The translations under genes and the position numbers were made by a program. Of a DNA stretch of 64,000 bases, positions 17,956 to 25,694 are shown piece after piece (position 1 is the stretch's first letter; every line of letters starts with the position of its first letter). Under the pieces are notes generated by a model. The model was not told where the DNA came from and ran no database searches. It saw only the letters and a program-made list of their open reading frames with translations. The stretch is from Lutibacter sp. A64 (lineage in GTDB: Bacteria > Bacteroidota > Bacteroidia > Flavobacteriales > Flavobacteriaceae), in NCBI RefSeq assembly GCF_022429565.1, contig NZ_CP092487.1:3862001-3926000 (forward strand). Direction: 5' to 3'.

Positions 17956-19566
17956 ATGAAAATAAAAAAATTGTATAATATCTGTTTAGTTATATTATGT
18001 TGTATGTTTTTCAACAGTACTTCTTATGCACAAGAAATAAATAAGCCTTACAATGGTAGTTGGGAATCACTTCAAAAAATGCAAGTTCCAGCTTGGTTTG
18101 ATGATGGAAAAATAGGAATTTTTATCCACTGGGGGCCATATTCTGTAATTGGTCATAGAAAAGGAAATAGAGGTTATGCAGAACACGGACCTAAGATTTT
18201 GTATGAAGATCCAGCATATTATTATCCATATATGAAAGAACGTTGGGGAGCAAATCCACCAGACTTTGGATATAAAGATATAATCCCAGAATTTAAAGCA
18301 GAAAATTGGAATCCAGAAGAGTGGGCAGAATTATTTGCCGAAGTAGGTGCAAAATATGTTGTTTTAACAGCTGAACATCACGATGGTTGGGCAAATTGGG
18401 ATTCAGAATTAACACCATGGAACTCAGTTGATATGGGGCCAAAAAGAGACATTGTTGGAGATTTAGGGAAAGCGGTACGTAAAAAAGGTTTAAAATATGC
18501 ACCTTCTTACCACAGAGAAAGACATACTGGTTTTTTTGCAACACAAAAATATGTGGTTAATGGAGAGCCAAGACCAGATATTGTTGAAGAAATAAAACGT
18601 GTACCTAAAGCAGCATCACTTTATGGACCATTTACGTATAGTAAAGAATTTGTTGATGATTATGTAGCGCGTTGGAAAGAAATTCAAGATAAATACCAAC
18701 CAGATTTTTTATGGATAGACGATATTCCAATCTTTACGCGTGATGGAAATAATGCGGCAAAAGCAATATTTAAACCAGAAATTCAATATTATTATGATCA
18801 ATTAAGGTTAATGATAACCGATTTTATGAATAATGGAGCTGCAAAAGGACAAGAAGTTTATTTAAATAATAAAGGAGGAAATAGAAACTGGCCAGATGGA
18901 GTTGGAGCTTTAGAAAAAGATAATTTAAGATTAAAAGTAATAGGACCAAAATGGCAAAGTTGTACAACATTTGGTACTTCATTTGGTTATTTAGCAGAGG
19001 AAGAAGATCCTAATTATCCATTTAAAAAGAAATCTGTATCAGATGTTATTCATGAAATGGTAGAAATTATTAGTCGTAATGGAAATTTCTTAATTAATAT
19101 AGGACCTAAAGGAGATGGAACCATTCCAGAATGGCAAGTAGAGCGCTTAAAGGCCATGGGGAAATGGTTAAAAATTAATGGAGAAGCTATTTATGGTTCT
19201 AGATATTGGAAAATAACACATCAAGATAATGAAAACTTATCTTTTACAACAAATGGAAAAAATTTATATGCTATTAAAACAACTAAACCATTAAACTCAT
19301 TTATAATTGAAGGTACTAAAGGTTGGAAAAAAAGAACTGTAAAATCGGTTAGTTTAATAGGATCTGAAAGTAAAGTTAAATGGAAAATGACTTCAGAAGG
19401 ACTTTTAATTACACCTCCAAAAGACTTAGGAAAAAGCATGTATGCATGGTCGTTTAAAATTGTAACAAAAAAGGAACAACATCATCCTAATGTAATTCAA
19501 AAAGATGCTTCAAAAGCATTAAAAGGAACAAAAAAAGTAGATTTAGACGGGTTTGACAGAGATTAA
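17956..19566 (+). CDS. GH29 alpha-L-fucosidase, secreted, divergent
   Basis: A 536-residue GH29 enzyme with a signal peptidase I leader (STSYAQ). The barrel begins WFDDGKIGIFIHWGPYSVIG; the active-site HH is in LTAEHHDGWANWD and the nucleophile is probably Asp255 in FLWIDDIP. It contains a longer insertion than the other two copies around residues 70-110 (GYAEHGPKILYEDPAYYYPY), close to the active site, which suggests a different or larger substrate. The end of the barrel reads SRNGNFLINIGPKGDGTIP, followed by a small sandwich domain and a lysine-rich tail. The next gene begins with a similar leader (MKVKELFDVCLMILC against MKIKKLYNICLVILC), hinting at copied 5' ends. Confidence 0.92.
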   Translation: MKIKKLYNICLVILCCMFFNSTSYAQEINKPYNGSWESLQKMQVPAWFDDGKIGIFIHWGPYSVIGHRKGNRGYAEHGPKILYEDPAYYYPYMKERWGANPPDFGYKDIIPEFKAENWNPEEWAELFAEVGAKYVVLTAEHHDGWANWDSELTPWNSVDMGPKRDIVGDLGKAVRKKGLKYAPSYHRERHTGFFATQKYVVNGEPRPDIVEEIKRVPKAASLYGPFTYSKEFVDDYVARWKEIQDKYQPDFLWIDDIPIFTRDGNNAAKAIFKPEIQYYYDQLRLMITDFMNNGAAKGQEVYLNNKGGNRNWPDGVGALEKDNLRLKVIGPKWQSCTTFGTSFGYLAEEEDPNYPFKKKSVSDVIHEMVEIISRNGNFLINIGPKGDGTIPEWQVERLKAMGKWLKINGEAIYGSRYWKITHQDNENLSFTTNGKNLYAIKTTKPLNSFIIEGTKGWKKRTVKSVSLIGSESKVKWKMTSEGLLITPPKDLGKSMYAWSFKIVTKKEQHHPNVIQKDASKALKGTKKVDLDGFDRD

Positions 19567-19676
19567 AAGAAGAATTAAAGTTTGTTTAAACAAAGCCTTC
19601 TGAAGAAATTTAATATGTTGTTTTTATTGGTAATACAACTAACAACCGTTTTTTTAGAAATCCTAATGTTAATAGA

Positions 19677-22064
19677 ATGAAAGTGAAAGAATTATTTGAT
19701 GTGTGTTTAATGATACTTTGTGTCGTTTCTATAAGTCACATTACGTATGCACAAGATGTGAAAACGGTGAATGTATTTGTTTCAAAAGTAGGTTCAAATA
19801 TTAATGATGGAAGTGAACAAAAACCATTTTCAAAAATTTCGAACGCAATTGAAAAAGCAAAGCAAATTAAGTTTCAAGATTCTAAAACTAATATAATTAT
19901 AAATATACTTCCTGGTGATTATTATCTATCAGAACCAATAATAATACCTTCAATATTAAGTGGTATTAGTATAAAAGGAACTAAAGCTTCAGAAGTTAGT
20001 ATTAAGGGATCTAAAGTGTTAAATCCAATCTGGAAAAAATATGATAAAAATATTTTTGTTACTGATGTTGCTGAAAACTCAGATTTTGATCAATTATTAG
20101 TGAATGAAGTTCCACAAATTTTAGCACGCTATCCAAATTATAATGAAGATAGTCGTTATTGGCAAGGCTACGCTTCAGATGCAATTTCTAAGGAACGTGT
20201 AGCATCTTGGAAAAATCCTGAAGGAGCCTATTTTAATGCTTCACATGCTGGTAGATGGGGAGGTTTTCATTATGTAATTACGGGTGTAAATAAAGATGGA
20301 ACTCCTATTTTAGAAGGCGGACAGCAAAACAATCGTATGTCTAAACCTCATAAAGAATATCGTATGGTTGAAAATGTTTTTGAAGAATTAAACAGTCCAG
20401 GTGAATGGTATTTAGATAAAAAAAATAGCAAACTTTATTATTGGCCTTTAGATGTAATTTCTATAAATACCTCAAAATATGAGGTGTCAGTACTTAAAGA
20501 TTTAATTAAGGTAGTAGGTACATTAAATAACCCAGTAAAAAATGTATCTATTTCAGAAATTACTTTTAAAAATACCGAACGTACTTTTATGGAAACCTAC
20601 GAACCTTTATTAAGAAGTGATTGGACAATCTACAGAGGAAGTGCATTGTTTTTTGAAGGAACTGAAAATTGTAAGGTAGAAAATAGTGTTTTTACGAACT
20701 TGAGTGGTAATGTTATTATGGCAAGTAAGTATAACAAAGGTTTAGAAGTCAAAGGAAATCATATACATAATTGTGGCGCAAGTGCTATTTCTTTTATTGG
20801 AGATGCTTCAGCTGCTAGGTCTCCATCTTTTAATTATACCGAATTTGTATCAATTTCAGAAATGGATACTATTGCTGGGCCTAAAAACGAATTGTATCCT
20901 AGAGAATGTTTAGTTGAAAATAATTTAATTCATCGGATTGGTAGAGTTGAAAAGCAAACCGCAGGTGTTCAAATTTCCATGTCTATGGATATTACAGTGC
21001 GTAATAATAGCATTTATGATGTACCTAGAGCCGGAATTAATATTAGTGAAGGAACTTGGGGCGGACATATAATTGAATATAACGATGTGTTTAATACTGT
21101 TTTAGAAACTAATGACCATGGCTCATTTAATTCTTGGGGTAGAGATCGGTTTTGGCATCCAAATCGTAATGTGTTAGATAGTTTAATTATTGCAAAATCA
21201 AATATGTATAAGTGGGATGCTATTAAAACTACCATTATTAGAAATAATCGTTTTCGTTGTGATCACGGCTGGGATGTAGATTTAGACGATGGTTCTTCAA
21301 ACTACCATATTTATAATAATTTAATGCTAAATAAAGGGCTTAAATTACGTGAAGGCTTCAATCGTTTGGTTGAAAATAATATTATGGTTAATAATTCCTT
21401 CCATCCACATGTCTGGTTTGTAAATAGCGAAGATGTTTTTAAAAGAAATATTGTTTCAGGAGCATATAAAGATATTCGTTTATCGGGTTGGGGAAAAGAA
21501 CTTGACTACAATCTTTTCCCTACTGAAGTAGCCTTGCTAAAATCTCAAATTCACAATAGAGATATTCATAGTATTTATGGAAATCCAATGTTTAAAGATC
21601 CGGCTAACTTAGATTTTTCGGTTGCTGAAAATTCACCAGCATTAAAAATAGGATTTAAAAACTTCCCAATGGGTAGGTTTGGTGTTCAAAAGCCTAGTTT
21701 AAAAGCCATTGCTAAAACTCCTAAAGTTCCAATTATTGAAAAAATTACAGAAAATAAAAAGGAAAGTAGTTCTGTAGTAGTGTGGTTAAAAAATAAGATT
21801 AAAAGTGTTGAATCTAAAGAAGAACAATCTGCTTACGGTTTAAATTTAGCTGAAGGTGTAATTGTATTAGAAGTTTTTAAAGAGAGTCCTGCAGTAAAAA
21901 ACAACGGCCTTAAAATAGGTGATGTTATTTTAAAAGCTTCAGAAAAAAAGATTAAAACAGTTAATGATTTTTTAAAAGTTAATGTAGAAAATACTAATGG
22001 TAAAATAGACTTACTTATTATGAGAAATCAATCAGAAAAAGAAATATCAATTAATATTAAGTAA
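19677..22064 (+). CDS. GH141-like right-handed beta-helix protein with C-terminal PDZ domain
   Basis: A 795-residue secreted protein (leader SHITYAQ). Residues about 30-680 form a parallel beta-helix: it opens with a DUF1565-like start (VFVSKVGSNINDGSEQKPF), has repeated turns such as CKVENSVFTNLSGNVI and CLVENNLIHRIGRVE, and conserved acidic sites in LETNDHGSFNSWGRDRFW and RCDHGWDVDLDDGSSNYHIY. The layout resembles GH141, a family with alpha-L-fucosidase and xylanase members. Residues about 700-795 look like a PDZ domain (VIVLEVFKESPAVKNNGLKIGDVIL). PDZ domains bind peptide ends and are unusual on a glycosidase; it may tether the enzyme to a partner. The GH141 label is inferred from fold and context. 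Confidence 0.75.
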   Translation: MKVKELFDVCLMILCVVSISHITYAQDVKTVNVFVSKVGSNINDGSEQKPFSKISNAIEKAKQIKFQDSKTNIIINILPGDYYLSEPIIIPSILSGISIKGTKASEVSIKGSKVLNPIWKKYDKNIFVTDVAENSDFDQLLVNEVPQILARYPNYNEDSRYWQGYASDAISKERVASWKNPEGAYFNASHAGRWGGFHYVITGVNKDGTPILEGGQQNNRMSKPHKEYRMVENVFEELNSPGEWYLDKKNSKLYYWPLDVISINTSKYEVSVLKDLIKVVGTLNNPVKNVSISEITFKNTERTFMETYEPLLRSDWTIYRGSALFFEGTENCKVENSVFTNLSGNVIMASKYNKGLEVKGNHIHNCGASAISFIGDASAARSPSFNYTEFVSISEMDTIAGPKNELYPRECLVENNLIHRIGRVEKQTAGVQISMSMDITVRNNSIYDVPRAGINISEGTWGGHIIEYNDVFNTVLETNDHGSFNSWGRDRFWHPNRNVLDSLIIAKSNMYKWDAIKTTIIRNNRFRCDHGWDVDLDDGSSNYHIYNNLMLNKGLKLREGFNRLVENNIMVNNSFHPHVWFVNSEDVFKRNIVSGAYKDIRLSGWGKELDYNLFPTEVALLKSQIHNRDIHSIYGNPMFKDPANLDFSVAENSPALKIGFKNFPMGRFGVQKPSLKAIAKTPKVPIIEKITENKKESSSVVVWLKNKIKSVESKEEQSAYGLNLAEGVIVLEVFKESPAVKNNGLKIGDVILKASEKKIKTVNDFLKVNVENTNGKIDLLIMRNQSEKEISINIK

Positions 22065-22148
22065 GTTCAGATTATAAAAACAAAAGTTTGAAGCAACATG
22101 TTGTTAAAGAATTTTTGAAGTAATAAGCGATATTAAAATTAGAATATA

Positions 22149-24053
22149 ATGAATAAAAGAAACTCGAAAACAACTATTTTTTCAATTTTATTAGCACTTA
22201 GTTTAGTGATGAGTGCTTGTTCTACAAAACAAGAAATTTATCAAATTGATTCTCCAGATAATTCAGTGCAATTAAGTCTAAAAAAGTTAAAAGGAAACTT
22301 AGTTTATACCTTAAATTGGCAAAAAGAAAGTGTTATAGATACATCAGTCTTAACAATTAAACCAAATGCTGAAATTGAAATTATTAAAGCAGAACTTAAA
22401 TCGTCTGATACTACGTGGAAACCTACTTGGGGACAATTTAGTGAAATTAGAGATTATTATAATGAGTTGGTTTTATCGATTAAAATAGATAGTATTGAAG
22501 GAAAACTTTTTGCAAGAACTTATAATGATGGTATTGGTTTTAGATTTGAGTTAGATGATATAAAAAAAGAAGATCAATTTAATTTTTATAGTGAATATAA
22601 TTTATCTAATACAGATACTTTTTATTATACGGCTAAAGGAACACAGCCTAAAGGGCCCTATAAATTAAACAACCTTAGTAAACAACAAATAGGTATACCA
22701 GTAGTAGTTGAAAAATCATCGAAAAAATTTCTTTCTATTTTAGAATCAGATTTAATTTCTACAAAAGGATTTCAAACAATGAAAATTGATTTTGATGAGC
22801 ATTCAGAAAAATTGATTTCTAAAAGTGAAACTAATAGTCTAGATGGAAAATTAATAACACCTTGGAAAGTAATTTTATTAGGAGAAACAGCAGGAGATTT
22901 GGTAATTAATTCAGTTGCATTAAATTTAGCAGCTCCTAATAAAATTGAAAATTCAGACTGGATAAAACCCGGTAAAACTTTATGGGATTGGCGCGTTCAT
23001 GGCTATACAACTGCAGACGGATTTAAATATGGCGTAAACACAGATAGTTACAAGCGATTTATAGATTTTGCAGCAGAAAAAAAGATTGAATATTTTTTAA
23101 TTGACGCTAATTGGTATACAAAAACATACAAAGGAAGTTTTGATATTGCTAAAGAATTAGACTTGCAAAAAGTAATTGCTTATGCCGCAAAAAAAGAAGT
23201 AGATTTATTACTTTATTACGACAGGCATAAAGGAAATTATGGGGATGATGCATTGTTTCCATATTTTAAATCTTTAGATATGAAAGGTATAAAATATGGC
23301 TTTATGGGAAATAATCCTAACTTTTCTAGAGATGCCATTATTAAAAGTGCTGAAAATAAATTGTTAATCGATTTTCATGACAGTCCTGTTCCTTTTACAG
23401 GTGTACAAAGAACCTATCCCAATGCAATTACTAGAGAATATTGTCACGCACAGCAAGATTCTAGAAGTGCATTTACGCCAGAAACCTTTATTAAGATGGC
23501 ACTAATTAATGCAGTTCAAGGACCGTTAGATATGAATAATGGAAATTTTGATTTAACTGGAATTAATAAAGGAGATAGACAAAAAGGACCTAAAAAAACA
23601 AATTCTTATTTTTCTACAGTAACTTCTGAAGTAGCAAGAACTTTAGTGATTTTTAGTGGCTTGGTATGTATTCCAGATGCTCCAGAAGCCTATGAGTCAA
23701 AAGCAGATTTATTTGAATTTATTCAGAAAATGCCTGTGGGTAAATGGGATGAAAGTAAAGTTTTAAATGCTTCTATTGGTAAAAATATAACTACAGCACG
23801 TCGTTTTGGAAAAGAATGGTTTATTGGAAGTGTAATTGATCAAAAAGGAGGAACACTTGATATAAATTTAGATTTTCTTGAAGAAGGTCAAAATTATGAA
23901 GTTACGTTTTATGAAGATACAGCAGAAACTTATTGTAAAACTAATCCAGAGGCGTATCAAATTAGAAAAGGAAATGTAAAAAAAGGAGATTTAATTAAAG
24001 CAATATTAGCCCCTGGAGGAGGACATTGTATGTGGATTAGACCTGTAAAATAA
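22149..24053 (+). CDS. GH97 family alpha-glycosidase, lipoprotein
   Basis: A 634-residue enzyme with the GH97 order: an N-terminal sandwich (residues about 30-265), a catalytic barrel (LWDWRVHGYTTADGF onward, about 275-545) and a C-terminal sandwich ending GGGHCMWIRPVK. The lipoprotein signal ends at Cys24 (LVMSAC). GH97 contains inverting alpha-glucosidases with glutamate bases and retaining alpha-galactosidases with an aspartate nucleophile. The segment LLIDFHDSPVPFTGVQRTYP with Asp411 is a plausible site for the retaining nucleophile, which would favour an alpha-galactosidase-type mechanism (not certain without alignment). With the GH2 gene this suggests that galactose is part of the target glycan. 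Confidence 0.85.
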   Translation: MNKRNSKTTIFSILLALSLVMSACSTKQEIYQIDSPDNSVQLSLKKLKGNLVYTLNWQKESVIDTSVLTIKPNAEIEIIKAELKSSDTTWKPTWGQFSEIRDYYNELVLSIKIDSIEGKLFARTYNDGIGFRFELDDIKKEDQFNFYSEYNLSNTDTFYYTAKGTQPKGPYKLNNLSKQQIGIPVVVEKSSKKFLSILESDLISTKGFQTMKIDFDEHSEKLISKSETNSLDGKLITPWKVILLGETAGDLVINSVALNLAAPNKIENSDWIKPGKTLWDWRVHGYTTADGFKYGVNTDSYKRFIDFAAEKKIEYFLIDANWYTKTYKGSFDIAKELDLQKVIAYAAKKEVDLLLYYDRHKGNYGDDALFPYFKSLDMKGIKYGFMGNNPNFSRDAIIKSAENKLLIDFHDSPVPFTGVQRTYPNAITREYCHAQQDSRSAFTPETFIKMALINAVQGPLDMNNGNFDLTGINKGDRQKGPKKTNSYFSTVTSEVARTLVIFSGLVCIPDAPEAYESKADLFEFIQKMPVGKWDESKVLNASIGKNITTARRFGKEWFIGSVIDQKGGTLDINLDFLEEGQNYEVTFYEDTAETYCKTNPEAYQIRKGNVKKGDLIKAILAPGGGHCMWIRPVK

Positions 24054-24072
24054 CAATTCTAAAAATGAAAAT

Positions 24073-25158
24073 ATGAATACACAAAAGTTACTGATAATAC
24101 TATTTTTATCCAGTTTAAATTTTGGGTGTAAAAGTAAAATATCAACAATTGAGTCATCCCAAAGTACCTTTTCAGATAAAATGAAACTCGAATATGTAGG
24201 TGTTGCAGCAGAGAATAAAGGTATGCATGTTTGGGGTTCATCTCCAGTTATAGATAAAGATGGAAAAGTACATCTTTTTGCAGCCCAATGGCCTATGGCT
24301 ACTCAAAAAGATTTTAGTGGCTGGTTTAAAGACTGTGAAATTGGTCATTATGTAAGCGATAGTCCAGAAGGACCTTTTAAATATGTTGGTATTGCGGTAG
24401 AAGATAAAAACGGATTATTTAACGCTCCACACAACCCAACTATTAGTTATATAGATGGTAAATATGTGTTAAATTTTATTGTAAACGAAAACAATAAATT
24501 AAAAACACAACGCATTATTATGTATGTGGCAGATGACCTTAATGGTACTTGGAGACCTGCAAAAGGAGCAGAAACTGATGGTACAATTTTAAGAAGACCA
24601 TTAGATACAACAAAATGGAATTATACAGCGGTATTAGGAGTTTCTAATCCGTCGTTAATAAAATTTAAAGACAAATATATGTTGTATCATAAGTCGGTTA
24701 TACCAAGAAAAGGAAGAGGAGGAGCTTATACTTATGGTGTTGCAGTTGCAGATAAATTAGAAGGGCCTTATGTTATTCATCCAGAAAAAGTTACACCACC
24801 TAATATGGCTTTAGAAGATGCTTTTGCATATACAGTAAAAGATTCAGTATATATGATGAGTCGTGATTTTGGAAGTACACTAGGAAACAGTGGAGGTGGT
24901 CTTTTATGGCGCTCTGCAGATGGATTTACTTTTCCTAAAGAAAATACAAAGAGAGCTTATGAAGATTTAGCACATTATTTAGGTAAAGAAACTTTAGAGA
25001 AAGGAACTGCATACAGAGGTAAAAAAGATGGTCATTTAGAACGTGCACAAGTTTTAATGATAGATGGCATACCTGCATACTTATACCTTGCAACAGGTGT
25101 GCAAGTAAAAGATGGCTACGGTAGTAGTTCGCATGTATTTAAAATTATTTTTGAATAA
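24073..25158 (+). CDS. Predicted five-bladed beta-propeller glycosidase (GH43/GH117-like), lipoprotein
   Basis: A 361-residue exported protein whose lipoprotein signal ends at Cys19 (LNFGC). The repeated pattern of short strands with HVWGSSPVIDKDGKVHLFAA, APHNPTISYIDGKYVL, SNPSLIKFKDKYMLYH and LEDAFAYTVKDSVYMM is that of propeller glycosidases in the GH43/GH117/GH32 group. Acidic residues at blade starts (for example the Glu-Asp in ALEDAFAY) may be catalytic. Sequence alone does not let me pick a family. It is the last gene of the locus, 19 bases after the GH97 stop, and is followed by a terminator. Role in side-chain removal is inferred from position only. Confidence 0.7.
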   Translation: MNTQKLLIILFLSSLNFGCKSKISTIESSQSTFSDKMKLEYVGVAAENKGMHVWGSSPVIDKDGKVHLFAAQWPMATQKDFSGWFKDCEIGHYVSDSPEGPFKYVGIAVEDKNGLFNAPHNPTISYIDGKYVLNFIVNENNKLKTQRIIMYVADDLNGTWRPAKGAETDGTILRRPLDTTKWNYTAVLGVSNPSLIKFKDKYMLYHKSVIPRKGRGGAYTYGVAVADKLEGPYVIHPEKVTPPNMALEDAFAYTVKDSVYMMSRDFGSTLGNSGGGLLWRSADGFTFPKENTKRAYEDLAHYLGKETLEKGTAYRGKKDGHLERAQVLMIDGIPAYLYLATGVQVKDGYGSSSHVFKIIFE

Positions 25159-25177
25159 TTTAGAATTTATTTTTTTT

Positions 25178-25223
25178 AAAGGGTTATAAAATTTAGTGTA
25201 AATTAAATTTTGTAACCCTTTTT
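25178..25223 (+). terminator. Terminator at the end of the polysaccharide locus
   Basis: AAAGGGTTATAAAATTT (25178-25194) pairs with AAATTTTGTAACCCTTT (25205-25221) apart from one bulge, and a T-run follows. It lies 19 bases after the last glycosidase stop and closes the locus. It marks the boundary with the reverse-strand tRNA-Thr. Confidence 0.7.
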
Positions 25224-25238
25224 AATGTAAAGCAAAAA

Positions 25239-25267
25239 AAAACACTAACTTTTAAAGTTAGTGTTTT
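25239..25267 (-). terminator. Terminator of the reverse-strand tRNA-Thr
   Basis: An inverted repeat, AAACACTAACTTT followed directly by its complement AAAGTTAGTGTTT, with A-runs to the left and T-runs to the right. On the minus strand it sits a few bases downstream of the tRNA-Thr 3' end and ends in a U-run, so it is a good terminator. It may also work for plus-strand transcripts. Confidence 0.7.
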
Positions 25268-25269
25268 TG

Positions 25270-25343
25270 AGCCGATGGAGGGACTCGAACCCACGACCTG
25301 CTGATTACAAATCAGCTGCTCTAGCCAGCTGAGCTACATCGGC
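25270..25343 (-). tRNA. tRNA-Thr (anticodon UGU)
   Basis: A full cloverleaf on the minus strand. The acceptor arm GCCGATG pairs with CATCGGC, the anticodon loop is TTTGTAA giving UGU, and the T-loop is GGTTCGAGTCC. The 73 bases from 25271 to 25343 are identical to the tRNA-Thr at 59221 on the plus strand. CCA is not encoded. It lies just past the end of the polysaccharide locus. Confidence 0.95.
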
Positions 25344-25355
25344 TTTTGACGGGTG

Positions 25356-25386
25356 CAAATTAATTTAAATTATTTTATATGTGCAA
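25356..25386 (-). promoter_or_regulatory. Predicted Bacteroidota-type promoter of tRNA-Thr
   Basis: On the minus strand TTAATTTG (25356-25363), close to the -7 consensus TAnnTTTG, lies 20 bases downstream of a TTG (25384-25386) that fits the -33 element. The tRNA starts 12 bases further on. The remaining sequence from 25387 to 25694 is AT-rich leader DNA ahead of the next plus-strand gene, in which I see no gene and no clear promoter. Confidence 0.5.
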
Positions 25387-25694
25387 GTCTTTTTTGAAAA
25401 AAAATCATTTTTTTTCATTTTTTTATTTTTAATGAATTTCTTCGCTTTTTTGACAAAATAAAAGTTGAGATTTTGCGTGTAGTTACTTTCTGTTTTTAAA
25501 AAAGAATATCTTTTTTAAGTAGCATATTTAGAGTGTTTTATCAAATTGAAATGCCAATGAGTTATTCAAGAATTAAAAATTGTTTCATAGTTTGCTAGTA
25601 ATTGTTCATTTCTAAATATTTGTATACGTTAAGAAATACTTATATTTATTGAGAATTCGCATTGTATTATTTTACCAAATTATAAATTATCTTC

